DNA from: Alphaproteobacteria bacterium
GTDB taxonomy: Bacteria; Pseudomonadota; Alphaproteobacteria; UBA6615
Assembly: GCA_030831135.1 (NCBI GenBank)
Contig: JAURLR010000002.1
Location: forward strand, 1 to 15,177
Direction of reading: 5' to 3'
DNA length: 15,177 nt
Shown here: piece after piece, positions 6,221 to 13,016 of the stretch
Layout of the letters: every line of letters starts with the position of its first letter
Numbering within the stretch: position 1 is the first letter of the stretch
Translations under genes and position numbers: made by a program
Notes under the pieces: model-generated
What the model was told of the DNA's origin: nothing
Database searches by the model: none
Seen by the model: the letters and a program-made list of their open reading frames with translations, nothing else

Positions 6221-7443
6221 CAGTCCTGCTTCCTTGTTCCCGCAAAAAACACTGTTGAGATCGCCGCCCCGACGAATGCCAAGCCCAGCGCGATCTGTGC
6301 CAGACCGGTTACCGCAAAAGCACCCGTCATGTCGATCCGGTCCGCGATGGGCTGACTGTAAAGCGGTGAGGCAAACAGCCCGAGGAACTGGAAAAACGTC
6401 AGGCCACCCACAAACCGCCCCCGGTGTTCGAGCGGGGCAATCGCCAGCAACCAGGCAAAAAGGGTCGGCATGAGAGGGCCGAAACCGATCCCTGCAAAAA
6501 CCATCCCGAGCATGGCCTGAGGCAGGCCATCGGCGGTCGCGGCCAGCAACAAGCCGGCACCGAGAAACAGATAGGACCCGGCAAGAATGATGTTGTTGTC
6601 GAACCGGTCGCGCAGGCGGCGGAAGAAGATGGAGGTCACCGCGGCGACCGCGTTGAACACGGCAATCGCAATACCTGCCATGAATGCAGCCGGAATCCCG
6701 ATCTCGGGCAGCAGAAACGGCGTTTGCGAAGGAATGATGAAGGTTGAGACCATGCTCAACCAGATGAGGAAATAGACCACACCGGCCCGCAGAACCGCGA
6801 TGGGGTATCCCGATGCTGGCTGATCCGGGTCCCGCGTGGCGGCAGACGCCCGCGCAGGCTCCCGGATTCCGAAGGCCACAAGCGGAATGACCAGCAATGC
6901 CAGCCCATAAAGATAGAACGGAAGCCGCCAGTCGGTATCGGCGAGATACCCGGCCACGGTGGTGCCGCTTGCCACGGTGAACACCATCACCGACACCTGT
7001 ATCCCCGTCATGCGGTTGCGCGCATCACCTTGATAACAATCGCCAATCAGCGTCGTCGCAGATGTCAGGATCATGCCGGCAGCGACCCCCAGGATCGCCC
7101 GACTCACCAGAATTTCGGTCAGGCTTTCCAGCCATATCCCGGCGGTACCGCTGATCAGATAAAGCACCAATGCACTCAGCAGAACCGGTTTTCGACCGAT
7201 CCGATCCACAAGAATGCCCGACACCGGTGCCGACAAGGCAATGAACAACGCCGTGATCGTCAGCACCATCCGCGTGAGCAGGGCCGCATCAGGCACATCG
7301 GCATAAGTCCGTTCAATCGCGGGAAGTGACGGCGCCACGGCGGCCAGCGCAAACAGTGTCAGGCCGCTGGCTGCCAGAATGGCAACGCCACGCAAGGCTG
7401 CGCCATCACCCGTGGTGGTCATCGCTGTATCTGATGGAGTCAA
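6220..7443 (-). CDS. MFS transporter (drug/sugar-type, 12 TM)
   Basis: A major facilitator superfamily inner-membrane transporter of about 400 residues, with two six-helix halves joined by a polar loop near residues 205-225 (EPARASAATRDPDQPASG). Motif A is visible between helices 2 and 3 as GILVDRIGRKPVLL (residues 76-89), with a related RDRFDNN segment in the second half. The first half resembles multidrug or metabolite efflux proteins (SRAILGVAAGMILTSATTLIGD); the substrate is unknown. The start is uncertain: 7443 is a TTG with weak upstream complementarity, and an ATG at 7422 (residue 8) lacks a ribosome-binding site. The strongest SD (AGGAGG, 7478-7473 minus strand) lies too far upstream for either. 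It is the middle gene of DUF3179 - MFS - trmJ, overlapping trmJ by one base. Confidence 0.88.
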   Translation of the reverse strand: MTPSDTAMTTTGDGAALRGVAILAASGLTLFALAAVAPSLPAIERTYADVPDAALLTRMVLTITALFIALSAPVSGILVDRIGRKPVLLSALVLYLISGTAGIWLESLTEILVSRAILGVAAGMILTSATTLIGDCYQGDARNRMTGIQVSVMVFTVASGTTVAGYLADTDWRLPFYLYGLALLVIPLVAFGIREPARASAATRDPDQPASGYPIAVLRAGVVYFLIWLSMVSTFIIPSQTPFLLPEIGIPAAFMAGIAIAVFNAVAAVTSIFFRRLRDRFDNNIILAGSYLFLGAGLLLAATADGLPQAMLGMVFAGIGFGPLMPTLFAWLLAIAPLEHRGRFVGGLTFFQFLGLFASPLYSQPIADRIDMTGAFAVTGLAQIALGLAFVGAAISTVFFAGTRKQD

Positions 7444-7510
7444 TTTCGGTCCGCCCTTCGCCGGGCAAATGACCTCCTGACGTTGCTGCCGTCAAGCCAC
7501 CCGCGCAATC

Positions 7511-8494
7511 TTACTGATGCAGGGTGCCATCGGGGTGAAACGCATTGAAGGCAAACGCAAAGGTCATGTCGTGGGCGGCATCCTGCAAGCCCTCAACTGT
7601 GCGGCGCTGGACGGTGACATAGCCGATATCCCGACTCTCCTTGATGTAGGCGAGGTCAAGAACAGAGAGCAGCCCTGACTCCCAGGTAATGACCAGATCA
7701 CCGGTCTCGATCTTCTGTTCCTTGCGCAGGAGATCGAGGGACCAGGCCTGATCCCCCACCGCGACCACATAGGCCAGAGGCGCAATGCCCTCCACTGCCG
7801 GCACACCGGGCATGAAGGGTGCATCCGCCGTGTCATATCCCGCATAGGGGTTCACCCCGTAATTGCGGGCAAAAAGCGGCGGACGTTCGAGGATATCGGC
7901 ATCGGGAACGCGTTCGGCAAACACCCCGAACGGCTCCACCCGGCTCGGGATGATCGTCAGATCCTCCCCGGAATAAGCGCCGACAATTCCCTGTCCGGTA
8001 AACTGCTGCCACCAGCTTTCGGTCTGTCGGTCATACATCACAAGGTCGGAGAAGCGCAGGTTTCCCGTCGTTCCGAAGTCCAGAACCGCATCCCCCACGC
8101 GCCGGTCGAACACGATCGAGGTGTTGCACAGCGGACAGAAGGTGACGGCAATGGGCACACCGCCCAGCGTGTCATTGACGATCTCGTGCCAAATCAGAAC
8201 CGTCTTGGGATAGGCCCGGGTTTCGCCGTTCACGGTTACGGTGATGACCGGTTCGCGCGGGTCGTGCACCTGTCGGGCCTTGTCGAGGCCACCGATGGTG
8301 GGCTCGTCGATCACCGGAATGACATCGCGGCCGATCCCGCCCGATATGATCTCCGACAGGTCGACGCTGTGCCGGGAGAAGTCGGTCTGCGGCCAGTGCT
8401 TTTCCCATGTGTCGATGTCGGCGCTCGCAGATACAAAGCTCGACATCAGCGCAAAAGCGCCCAGAACCAAGACACTCAAACGAAACCGAGACAT
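7511..8494 (-). CDS. DUF3179 domain protein, secreted
   Basis: A 327-residue protein almost entirely made of the DUF3179 domain, whose function is unknown. Residues 1-25 form a signal peptide (MSRFRLSVLVLGAFALMSSF, likely cut after SASA), so it acts in the periplasm or at the envelope. Family marks are EPTIGGLDKARQVHDPREPVI, GETRAYPKTVLIWHEIVNDTL and, most telling, PIAVTFCPLCNTSIVFDR with a CPLC pair, then FGTTGNLRFSDLVMYDRQTESWWQQ. The CPLC pair could bind metal or be redox active, but nothing here proves that. The ATG at 8494 is chosen over the ATG at 8515 because AGGGAG lies 8 nt upstream of it and the signal peptide then starts properly. Gene order after it is MFS and trmJ on the same strand. 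Confidence 0.88.
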   Translation of the reverse strand: MSRFRLSVLVLGAFALMSSFVSASADIDTWEKHWPQTDFSRHSVDLSEIISGGIGRDVIPVIDEPTIGGLDKARQVHDPREPVITVTVNGETRAYPKTVLIWHEIVNDTLGGVPIAVTFCPLCNTSIVFDRRVGDAVLDFGTTGNLRFSDLVMYDRQTESWWQQFTGQGIVGAYSGEDLTIIPSRVEPFGVFAERVPDADILERPPLFARNYGVNPYAGYDTADAPFMPGVPAVEGIAPLAYVVAVGDQAWSLDLLRKEQKIETGDLVITWESGLLSVLDLAYIKESRDIGYVTVQRRTVEGLQDAAHDMTFAFAFNAFHPDGTLHQ

Positions 8495-8577
8495 CAAAAC
8501 ACTCCCTGAAGACATCCCAAACTACCTCAGGCGGGGACCGGTGCGCATGACATGCGCTTCAATTCGGTGTGATCGGC

Positions 8578-8606
8578 AAACGGGCAGGTTTCAAACCCGC
8601 CCGTTT
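8578..8606 (-). terminator. Terminator hairpin after cimA
   Basis: AAACGGGC (8578-8585) pairs with GCCCGTTT (8599-8606); after one mismatch, GGTTT and AAACC extend the stem. This long, nearly perfect hairpin lies 17 nt beyond the cimA stop and ahead of the DUF3179 gene. On the minus strand only GTTT at the stem end serves as a T-run, so efficiency is uncertain; on the + strand TTTT follows. Confidence 0.75.
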
Positions 8607-8622
8607 TCGCGCCGCGCCCCAC

Positions 8623-10212
8623 CTATCCCCGCGCGCGCAACAGCTTGTAGACGATGGCATCATCGAGCGCGTTATAGGCGGCATCGATGATATTGGGGGA
8701 AATCCCGACGGTGCCCCAGCGGTGACCGGTCTCGTCAGTGGATTCGATCATCACCCGTGTCACCGCGGCTGTGGCCTGCTGCGGTGTCAGGATGCGGACC
8801 TTGAAATCGACCAGTCGCATGGTTTCCAGCTCGGGATATTTCGGCAGCAGCGCCTTGCGCATGGCGTCATCGAGGGCGTTGACCGGACCATTGCCCTCGG
8901 CCACCTGCATGGTTGCCTCTCCGTCGATCTCCATCTTCACCACTGCCTGACTGATCGTGGTGATGTCGCCGCGCGCGTTGAAGCGGCGTTCGACCTCGGA
9001 CCGGAAGCTCTCCATCACATAGAAGTGCGGCAGATTCCCGAGCGCGCGACGGGCGAGCAACTCGAAACTCGCTTCCGCCCCGTCATAGGTATATCCGTCG
9101 AACTCGCGGGCCTTCACATCCTCGACGAGGTGCGAAATGCGCGGATCCTTGGCGTCCACATCAATACCTGCCTCGGTCAGCCGGGACAGGATATTGGAAC
9201 GGCCGGCCTGATCGGACACGACGATGTGCCGATGGTTGCCGACGATCTCGGGATCGACATGTTCATAGGTCGCAGGGTCTTTCTGGACTGCCGACACATG
9301 CAATCCGCCCTTATGGGTGAACGCCCCCTCACCCACATAAGCGGCATGACGGTCGGGCGCGCGGTTGAGCAACTCGTCGAGCAAGCGGGACACACGGGTC
9401 AGCTTGCGCATCCCCGCTTCGTCGATGCCTGTCTCGTAAGCGCCGTCATATTTCAGCATCAGGTTCGGGATCAGCGTGACAAGGTTGGCATTGCCGCACC
9501 GCTCGCCCAGTCCGTTCAGCGTGCCCTGCACGTGGCGCACACCTGCCTCGACCGCCGCCAACGAATTGGCGACCGCATTGCCGGTGTCGTCATGGGTGTG
9601 GATGCCGAGGCGATCCCCGGGGATATGTTCGAGCACTTGGGTGACGATCCGGCGCACCTCATGGGGCAGCATGCCGCCATTGGTGTCACACAGGACCACC
9701 CAGCGCGCGCCGTTCTCATAGGCTGCCTTGACGCAAGCCAGCGCATAATCGGGATTGGCCTTGTAGCCATCGAAGAAATGCTCGGCGTCAAACAGCACTT
9801 CGTCCTTGCGGGTCGCGGCATAGGCGACGCTCTCGCCGATCATGACGATGTTGTCTTCACGGGGGATGCCCAAAGCCAGATCGACATGGAAATCCCATGT
9901 CTTGCCAACCATGCAGACCGAATCCGCAGCCGTGGAAAGAATACCGTTGATCCCCGGGTCGTTGGCGGCGCTGTGATCGGGGCGCCGGGTCATGCCAAAA
10001 GCTGTAAACCGGGCGTTCTTCAGGCCCGGCGAAGTTCCAAAGAAGGCATCATCGACCGGATTCGCACCGGGCCAGCCGCCCTCCACGTAATCCACGCCCA
10101 GATCATCCAGCGCCCGGGCAATGGTCCGCTTGTCATCGACGGAAAAGTCGACACCCCGGGTCTGGGCCCCGTCGCGCAGGGTCGTATCGAACAGATAGAT
10201 GCGTTCGGGCAT
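8623..10212 (-). CDS. cimA: (R)-citramalate synthase
   Basis: A 529-residue cytoplasmic enzyme that condenses pyruvate with acetyl-CoA to (R)-citramalate, the first step of the threonine-independent route to isoleucine. The N-terminal TIM-barrel domain of the HMGL/IPMS family shows YLFDTTLRDGAQTRGVDFS (residues 6-24, metal-binding Asp14), GIHTHDDTGNAVANSLAAV (with His205 and His207) and VQGTLNGLGERCGNANL (228-244). The C-terminal regulatory (LeuA dimer) domain starts around residue 395 and is where isoleucine feedback usually acts. DGAQTRGVDFS and the overall length fit the CimA branch rather than LeuA. The frame is open up to 10350, but the extra 46 codons are translated palindromic repeat; MPERIY at 10212 is the real start, with GGGG about 9 nt upstream. 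It lies downstream of cysS. Confidence 0.93.
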   Translation of the reverse strand: MPERIYLFDTTLRDGAQTRGVDFSVDDKRTIARALDDLGVDYVEGGWPGANPVDDAFFGTSPGLKNARFTAFGMTRRPDHSAANDPGINGILSTAADSVCMVGKTWDFHVDLALGIPREDNIVMIGESVAYAATRKDEVLFDAEHFFDGYKANPDYALACVKAAYENGARWVVLCDTNGGMLPHEVRRIVTQVLEHIPGDRLGIHTHDDTGNAVANSLAAVEAGVRHVQGTLNGLGERCGNANLVTLIPNLMLKYDGAYETGIDEAGMRKLTRVSRLLDELLNRAPDRHAAYVGEGAFTHKGGLHVSAVQKDPATYEHVDPEIVGNHRHIVVSDQAGRSNILSRLTEAGIDVDAKDPRISHLVEDVKAREFDGYTYDGAEASFELLARRALGNLPHFYVMESFRSEVERRFNARGDITTISQAVVKMEIDGEATMQVAEGNGPVNALDDAMRKALLPKYPELETMRLVDFKVRILTPQQATAAVTRVMIESTDETGHRWGTVGISPNIIDAAYNALDDAIVYKLLRARG

Positions 10213-10275
10213 ATCAGTATGCCCCAGATGCCGGAGCTGAGGCGTTATGCCGAAGCTGTCGCAGCGCGCCAAATT

Positions 10276-10364
10276 CGTCATGGCCGGACTTGTCCCGGCC
10301 ATCCACGTGGTCGATCTGGCGTGACACCCCGACGTGGATGCCCGCAACACGTGCGGGCATGACG
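10276..10364. repeat. Palindromic dispersed repeat, family B
   Basis: An 89-bp unit with three levels of symmetry: outer arms CGTCATG and CATGACG, a left hairpin of GGCCGG against CCGGCC, a right hairpin TGCCCGC/GCGGGCA, and inner arms ATCCACGT (10301-10308) and ACGTGGAT (10332-10339), perfect. It sits between cysS and cimA. Words such as GTCATGGCCGGACTTGTCCC match a REP-like family widespread in alphaproteobacteria, and its spurious translation (MAGTSPAMT) often contaminates predicted N-termini. Confidence 0.85.
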
Positions 10365-10404
10365 GGAGGGTTTAACCAGGGGTGCAGGAAATGCGTCTGC
10401 ATGT

Positions 10405-11781
10405 CTAGTTCTCCCGTCGCCAGGTGGTGCCACCCGCGCCGTCTTCGAGAACGATCCCCTGCGCATCGAGCTGGTCGCGGATTTCATCTGCCCGCGCAAA
10501 ATCCTTGTCCGCACGCGCCGCGTTGCGTTCTTCGATCAGGGCGTCGATGGCTTCATCCCCGTCACCCTGGAACCAGAGTTGCGGATCATGCTGCAACAAT
10601 CCGAGCAGGCTGCCCGCAGCTTTCAGGGCACCGATGGCCACGGCCAGCGCCGCCGCGTCACCGTCTTTGTCCGCTGCGAACACGGCATCGGCTGCCGCGT
10701 GAACACCGGTCAGCGCCAGCGGTGTGTTGAGGTCGTCACTAAGGCCATCGAGAACCCCCTTGGGAATCACACCAACATTGCCCCCGCCCGCTTCGCCCAG
10801 CGCCAATGCGCGATAGAAGCGGTTGAGTTCCTGCCGGGCCTCTCGGACGCCGTCCTTGGTGAAATCGAGCGGCTGCCGGTAGTGGGTTTTCAGCAGCGCC
10901 AGACGCAACGCCTCGCCCGGGAATTCCTTGAGAAGATCGGTGACCGTGTAGAAGTTGCCCAGCGACTTGGACATCTTCTCGCCTTCGCTCATCAGGTAGC
11001 CATTGTGCACCCAGTAACGTGCGAAGGATTCATCGGGATAGGCGCAGCGCGACTGGGCGATTTCGTTTTCATGATGCGGGAACACCAGATCGACCCCGCC
11101 GCCATGGATATCGAAGGACGTGCCGAGATGCTCCTTGCTCATGGCCGAGCATTCCAGGTGCCAGCCCGGACGGCCACGCCCCCAAGGACTGTCCCAGCCC
11201 GGCTGCGTGTCCGTGGATGGCTTCCAGAGCACAAAATCAGACGGGTCCTGCTTATAGGGCGCGACGTCGACCCGCGCCCCGGCAATCATCTCATCGCGGT
11301 TGCGGCCCGAGAGCTTGCCGTAATCGGGCATCGAGGGAACATTGAACAGCACATGACCTTCGGCCACATAGGCATGGCCCTTGGCGATCAGGTCTTCGAT
11401 CAGCGCGATCATCTGGGGAATATGGTCGGTGGCGCGTGGTTCGATATCCGGGGGCAGACAACCGATCTCTGCGGCAGCCACATGGAAATTCGCCGCAGTG
11501 CGTGCCGTCAGAACGTCGATGCTCTCGCCATTCTCCAACGCCCGATCAATGATCTTGTCGTCCACATCGGTGATGTTGCGCGCATAGGTCACCGCCCCCT
11601 TGCCATAGCGGTGCCGCAGCAGGCGCGCGAGCACGTCAAAGATCACCAGCGGACGGGCATTGCCGATATGGATATCGTCATAAACCGTGGGGCCACACAC
11701 ATACATGCGCACAGCGGCCGGATCGATCGGCTCAAAGACTTCCTTCGTGCGCGTATAGGTATTGTGGAGATGCAGGTTCAT
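10405..11781 (-). CDS. cysS: Cysteinyl-tRNA synthetase
   Basis: A 458-residue class I aminoacyl-tRNA synthetase that charges tRNA-Cys in the cytoplasm. The Rossmann-fold catalytic core shows [19 protein letters not shown] with the HIGH-type motif HIGN at residues 38-41, and KMSKS at 269-273 ([12 protein letters not shown]). The zinc ligands that discriminate cysteine are all present: Cys29, Cys211 (GWHLECSAM), His236 and Glu240 (PHHENE). The anticodon-binding C-terminal part ([14 protein letters not shown] onward) ends with the standard [19 protein letters not shown] and GTTWRRE. The length is normal. The start at 11781 has GGGAA a few bases upstream. It is the first gene of the minus-strand run followed by cimA, with 192 bp between them that hold repeat family B. 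Confidence 0.97.
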   Translation of the reverse strand: MNLHLHNTYTRTKEVFEPIDPAAVRMYVCGPTVYDDIHIGNARPLVIFDVLARLLRHRYGKGAVTYARNITDVDDKIIDRALENGESIDVLTARTAANFHVAAAEIGCLPPDIEPRATDHIPQMIALIEDLIAKGHAYVAEGHVLFNVPSMPDYGKLSGRNRDEMIAGARVDVAPYKQDPSDFVLWKPSTDTQPGWDSPWGRGRPGWHLECSAMSKEHLGTSFDIHGGGVDLVFPHHENEIAQSRCAYPDESFARYWVHNGYLMSEGEKMSKSLGNFYTVTDLLKEFPGEALRLALLKTHYRQPLDFTKDGVREARQELNRFYRALALGEAGGGNVGVIPKGVLDGLSDDLNTPLALTGVHAAADAVFAADKDGDAAALAVAIGALKAAGSLLGLLQHDPQLWFQGDGDEAIDALIEERNAARADKDFARADEIRDQLDAQGIVLEDGAGGTTWRREN

Positions 11782-12020
11782 CGGGGTTCCCGTGGACTGG
11801 AGTGCGGATCACGCAGGGCGAAGCCATGCGCGGACAGGGGCTGTCAGCCCGTAATTCGCGAACAAGCGATACAACATCGATGGGAACGATGATTGGACAT
11901 GGCCGCGTGTATAGCCCCGATGGAAAAACAAGGCAATTCGGGGGTTTGGCTTACCCGTCAAGAGCTGCGAGAGGAGAATTGGCAGACCCCCAACACCGAA
12001 CGCGACGGCATAGTTCCATT

Positions 12021-12150
12021 TTCATATTTTTTACATGCTATTTTGACTTATTAATTTCATTATAAAAAAAATAGAGATTATTTATTTACATTATTCACGA
12101 AGTTTTATAAATTATTATAATGTTTATATATTGAATATTTTGTTTTTATC
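12021..12150. other. AT-rich island
   Basis: In 12031-12150 only 17 of 120 bases are G or C, against roughly 60% in the surroundings. The boundaries are sharp on both sides (around 12015 and 12160). It holds many TATAAT-like and TTATTT words but no long repeat. It may be a promoter region for the small downstream gene, a target of AT-binding silencers such as MucR/Ros-type regulators, or a remnant of foreign DNA; the sequence does not decide. Confidence 0.85.
12094..12121 (+). promoter_or_regulatory. Sigma70-type promoter candidate for the 48-residue gene
   Basis: TTCACG (12094-12099, 4 of 6 for -35) and a perfect TATAAT (12116-12121) with a 16-bp spacer. The inferred start near 12128 gives a leader of about 75 nt before the ATG at 12203. 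The AT-rich setting makes chance matches more likely than elsewhere. Confidence 0.5.
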
Positions 12151-12202
12151 ACCACCTTTATATGAGCAGCGATACCGCTGCGACGCTCGAAAGGCTCATC
12201 AC

Positions 12203-12349
12203 ATGTCCTTCAAGAACTTCTCGACAGCACAGAATTCTTCCACAACGCCGAAGCCCGCAGACAAGCCCAAGGACAAACCAGTCCAGGCGGCCCCGTCCAC
12301 CCAGCCTGAAACCGCACCAGCCGTCTCAGCACCGGCCCACAAGTCCTGA
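12203..12349 (+). CDS. Small disordered protein, function unknown
   Basis: A 48-residue protein I do not recognise. It starts MSFKNFSTAQNSSTTPKP and continues as a Lys/Pro/Ala/Thr-rich low-complexity chain (DKPKDKPVQAAP, TAPAVSAPAHKS) with no Cys, no Trp, no hydrophobic segment and no signal peptide, so it should be soluble and unstructured. GAAAGG at 12189-12194 lies 8 nt before the ATG at 12203. The frame is open from 12131, but that longer form lies in the AT-rich island and has no ribosome-binding site. It follows a good promoter and precedes a stem-loop, so it looks like a one-gene transcription unit. It might be a flexible binding or stress-induced peptide; there is no evidence for a specific role. 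Confidence 0.6.
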   Translation: MSFKNFSTAQNSSTTPKPADKPKDKPVQAAPSTQPETAPAVSAPAHKS

Positions 12350-12359
12350 CGTTTGTTCC

Positions 12360-12386
12360 ACCGGGAGGGGCATTTGCCCCTCCGGT
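12360..12386 (+). terminator. Stem-loop after the 48-residue gene, possible terminator
   Basis: ACCGGGAGGGGC (12360-12371) pairs with GCCCCTCCGGT (12376-12386) with one bulged G and an ATTT loop. It is very stable but no T-run follows, so termination is not certain. CGGGAGG (12362-12368) can alternatively pair with CCTCCCG (12388-12394). Confidence 0.55.
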
Positions 12387-12471
12387 ACCTCCCGTTGGGG
12401 AAAGATCAAAAAACACAACGCTGCGCGCCTTCAGCATCCAATGAATTCGACATAGTTCTGGAATCACGTCC

Positions 12472-12783
12472 ATGAATGACAGACCGGTTGATCTTGATGA
12501 ACACCGCGGCATGGCCGGAAAGAAGGCAACCCGGGACCGTCGCGAACAACTCACACGGTTTCAGGACGATCAGGCTGCAGTGCTGGTGCGTCAGAACGAG
12601 ATGGAAAACTTTCTGCTGGCACAGTCAGCCGAAACATGGCCGGAAGCCGCTGCCAAGGCACGGTATCTCATCCAGCTCTTTGCCGACACGCCAGAGGCGC
12701 AGGCCCCGCGACGAAAGTTGATCATCACCACAACACTCGAAGATCTGGAGCGCCTGTGCGCGCATTCGAAGGACAAAACATGA
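12472..12783 (+). CDS. Conserved-looking hypothetical protein, helical
   Basis: A 103-residue soluble protein without a domain I can name. The N-terminus (VDLDEHRGMAGKKATRDRREQLTRF) leads into a charged, probably coiled helix with many Gln, Arg and Glu (QDDQAAVLVRQNEMENFLLAQ), then TWPEAAAKARYLIQLFADTPEAQAPRRKLI, a second helical unit. No Cys, no signal peptide, no membrane segment. The pattern looks like a real conserved protein, and I have an impression of similar sequences in Rhodospirillales, but I cannot confirm that here. The ribosome-binding site is weak (TGGA about 9 nt upstream). Its stop overlaps the start of the next gene (ATGA), so the two are translationally coupled and probably act together. 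Confidence 0.72.
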   Translation: MNDRPVDLDEHRGMAGKKATRDRREQLTRFQDDQAAVLVRQNEMENFLLAQSAETWPEAAAKARYLIQLFADTPEAQAPRRKLIITTTLEDLERLCAHSKDKT

Positions 12784-12998
12784 CCGATACAGTCTCACCC
12801 GCTTCATCAGGGGACGAGGACCAACTGGAGACCGCGCCGGCACCCAGCATCTCCATGGAGCGCGATTGCCTCAGATGCCAGTCCAAGTTTTCCAGTGAAT
12901 GGGCCGGAGAACGCGTCTGCGGCCGTTGCAAATCCTCGAGCGCCTGGAAACAGGGCACACCCGTTAGTGTCCACGGGAGCGGTGGCGGCCGCCGCTGA
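12780..12998 (+). CDS. Zinc-ribbon miniprotein
   Basis: A 72-residue protein with a single four-cysteine motif, Cys30-X2-Cys33 and Cys47-X2-Cys50 (DCLRCQSKFSSEWAGERVCGRC), which should bind one zinc ion as a ribbon. The N-terminal 25 residues are acidic and disordered (SPASSGDEDQLETAP); the C-terminus is Gly/Arg rich (GSGGGRR). Such small ribbons often bind nucleic acid or a protein partner; the role here is unknown. The start at 12780 overlaps the upstream stop by four bases (ATGA) and has GAAGGA at 12768-12773, 6 nt upstream. A longer frame from 12636 would overlap the upstream gene and is less likely. It converges on nadE with an 18-bp gap. Confidence 0.75.
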   Translation: MTDTVSPASSGDEDQLETAPAPSISMERDCLRCQSKFSSEWAGERVCGRCKSSSAWKQGTPVSVHGSGGGRR

Positions 12999-13016
12999 CA
13001 AGTACCCTGGCTGTCG

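Larger units (their letters stand above)
11782..12202. other. Gene-poor region upstream of cysS and the small gene at 12203
   Basis: About 420 bp without a gene I can support. The left part (to about 12010) has ordinary base composition; an open frame at 11802-12065 runs from it into the AT-rich island and has no recognisable domain, so I do not call it. The cysS promoter (minus strand) should lie here but I see no clear one. The right part is the AT-rich island with a promoter, described separately. Confidence 0.6.

Noticed and set aside
10213..10350. N-terminal 46-residue extension of CimA
   Set aside because: It is mostly translated palindromic repeat (MAGTSPAMT-type sequence); the family start MPERIY is at 10212.
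8569..10362. 597-codon open frame on the + strand
   Set aside because: It lies exactly opposite cimA, has no recognisable domain, and CimA on the minus strand has all catalytic motifs. Long antisense frames are expected at this GC content.
10579..11892. 437-codon open frame on the + strand
   Set aside because: Antisense of cysS; no domain, unusual residue composition, no ribosome-binding site that decides for it.
11802..12065. 87-codon open frame on the + strand
   Set aside because: It runs from normal DNA into the AT-rich island, ends in a Phe/Ile-rich stretch caused by base composition, and has no domain.
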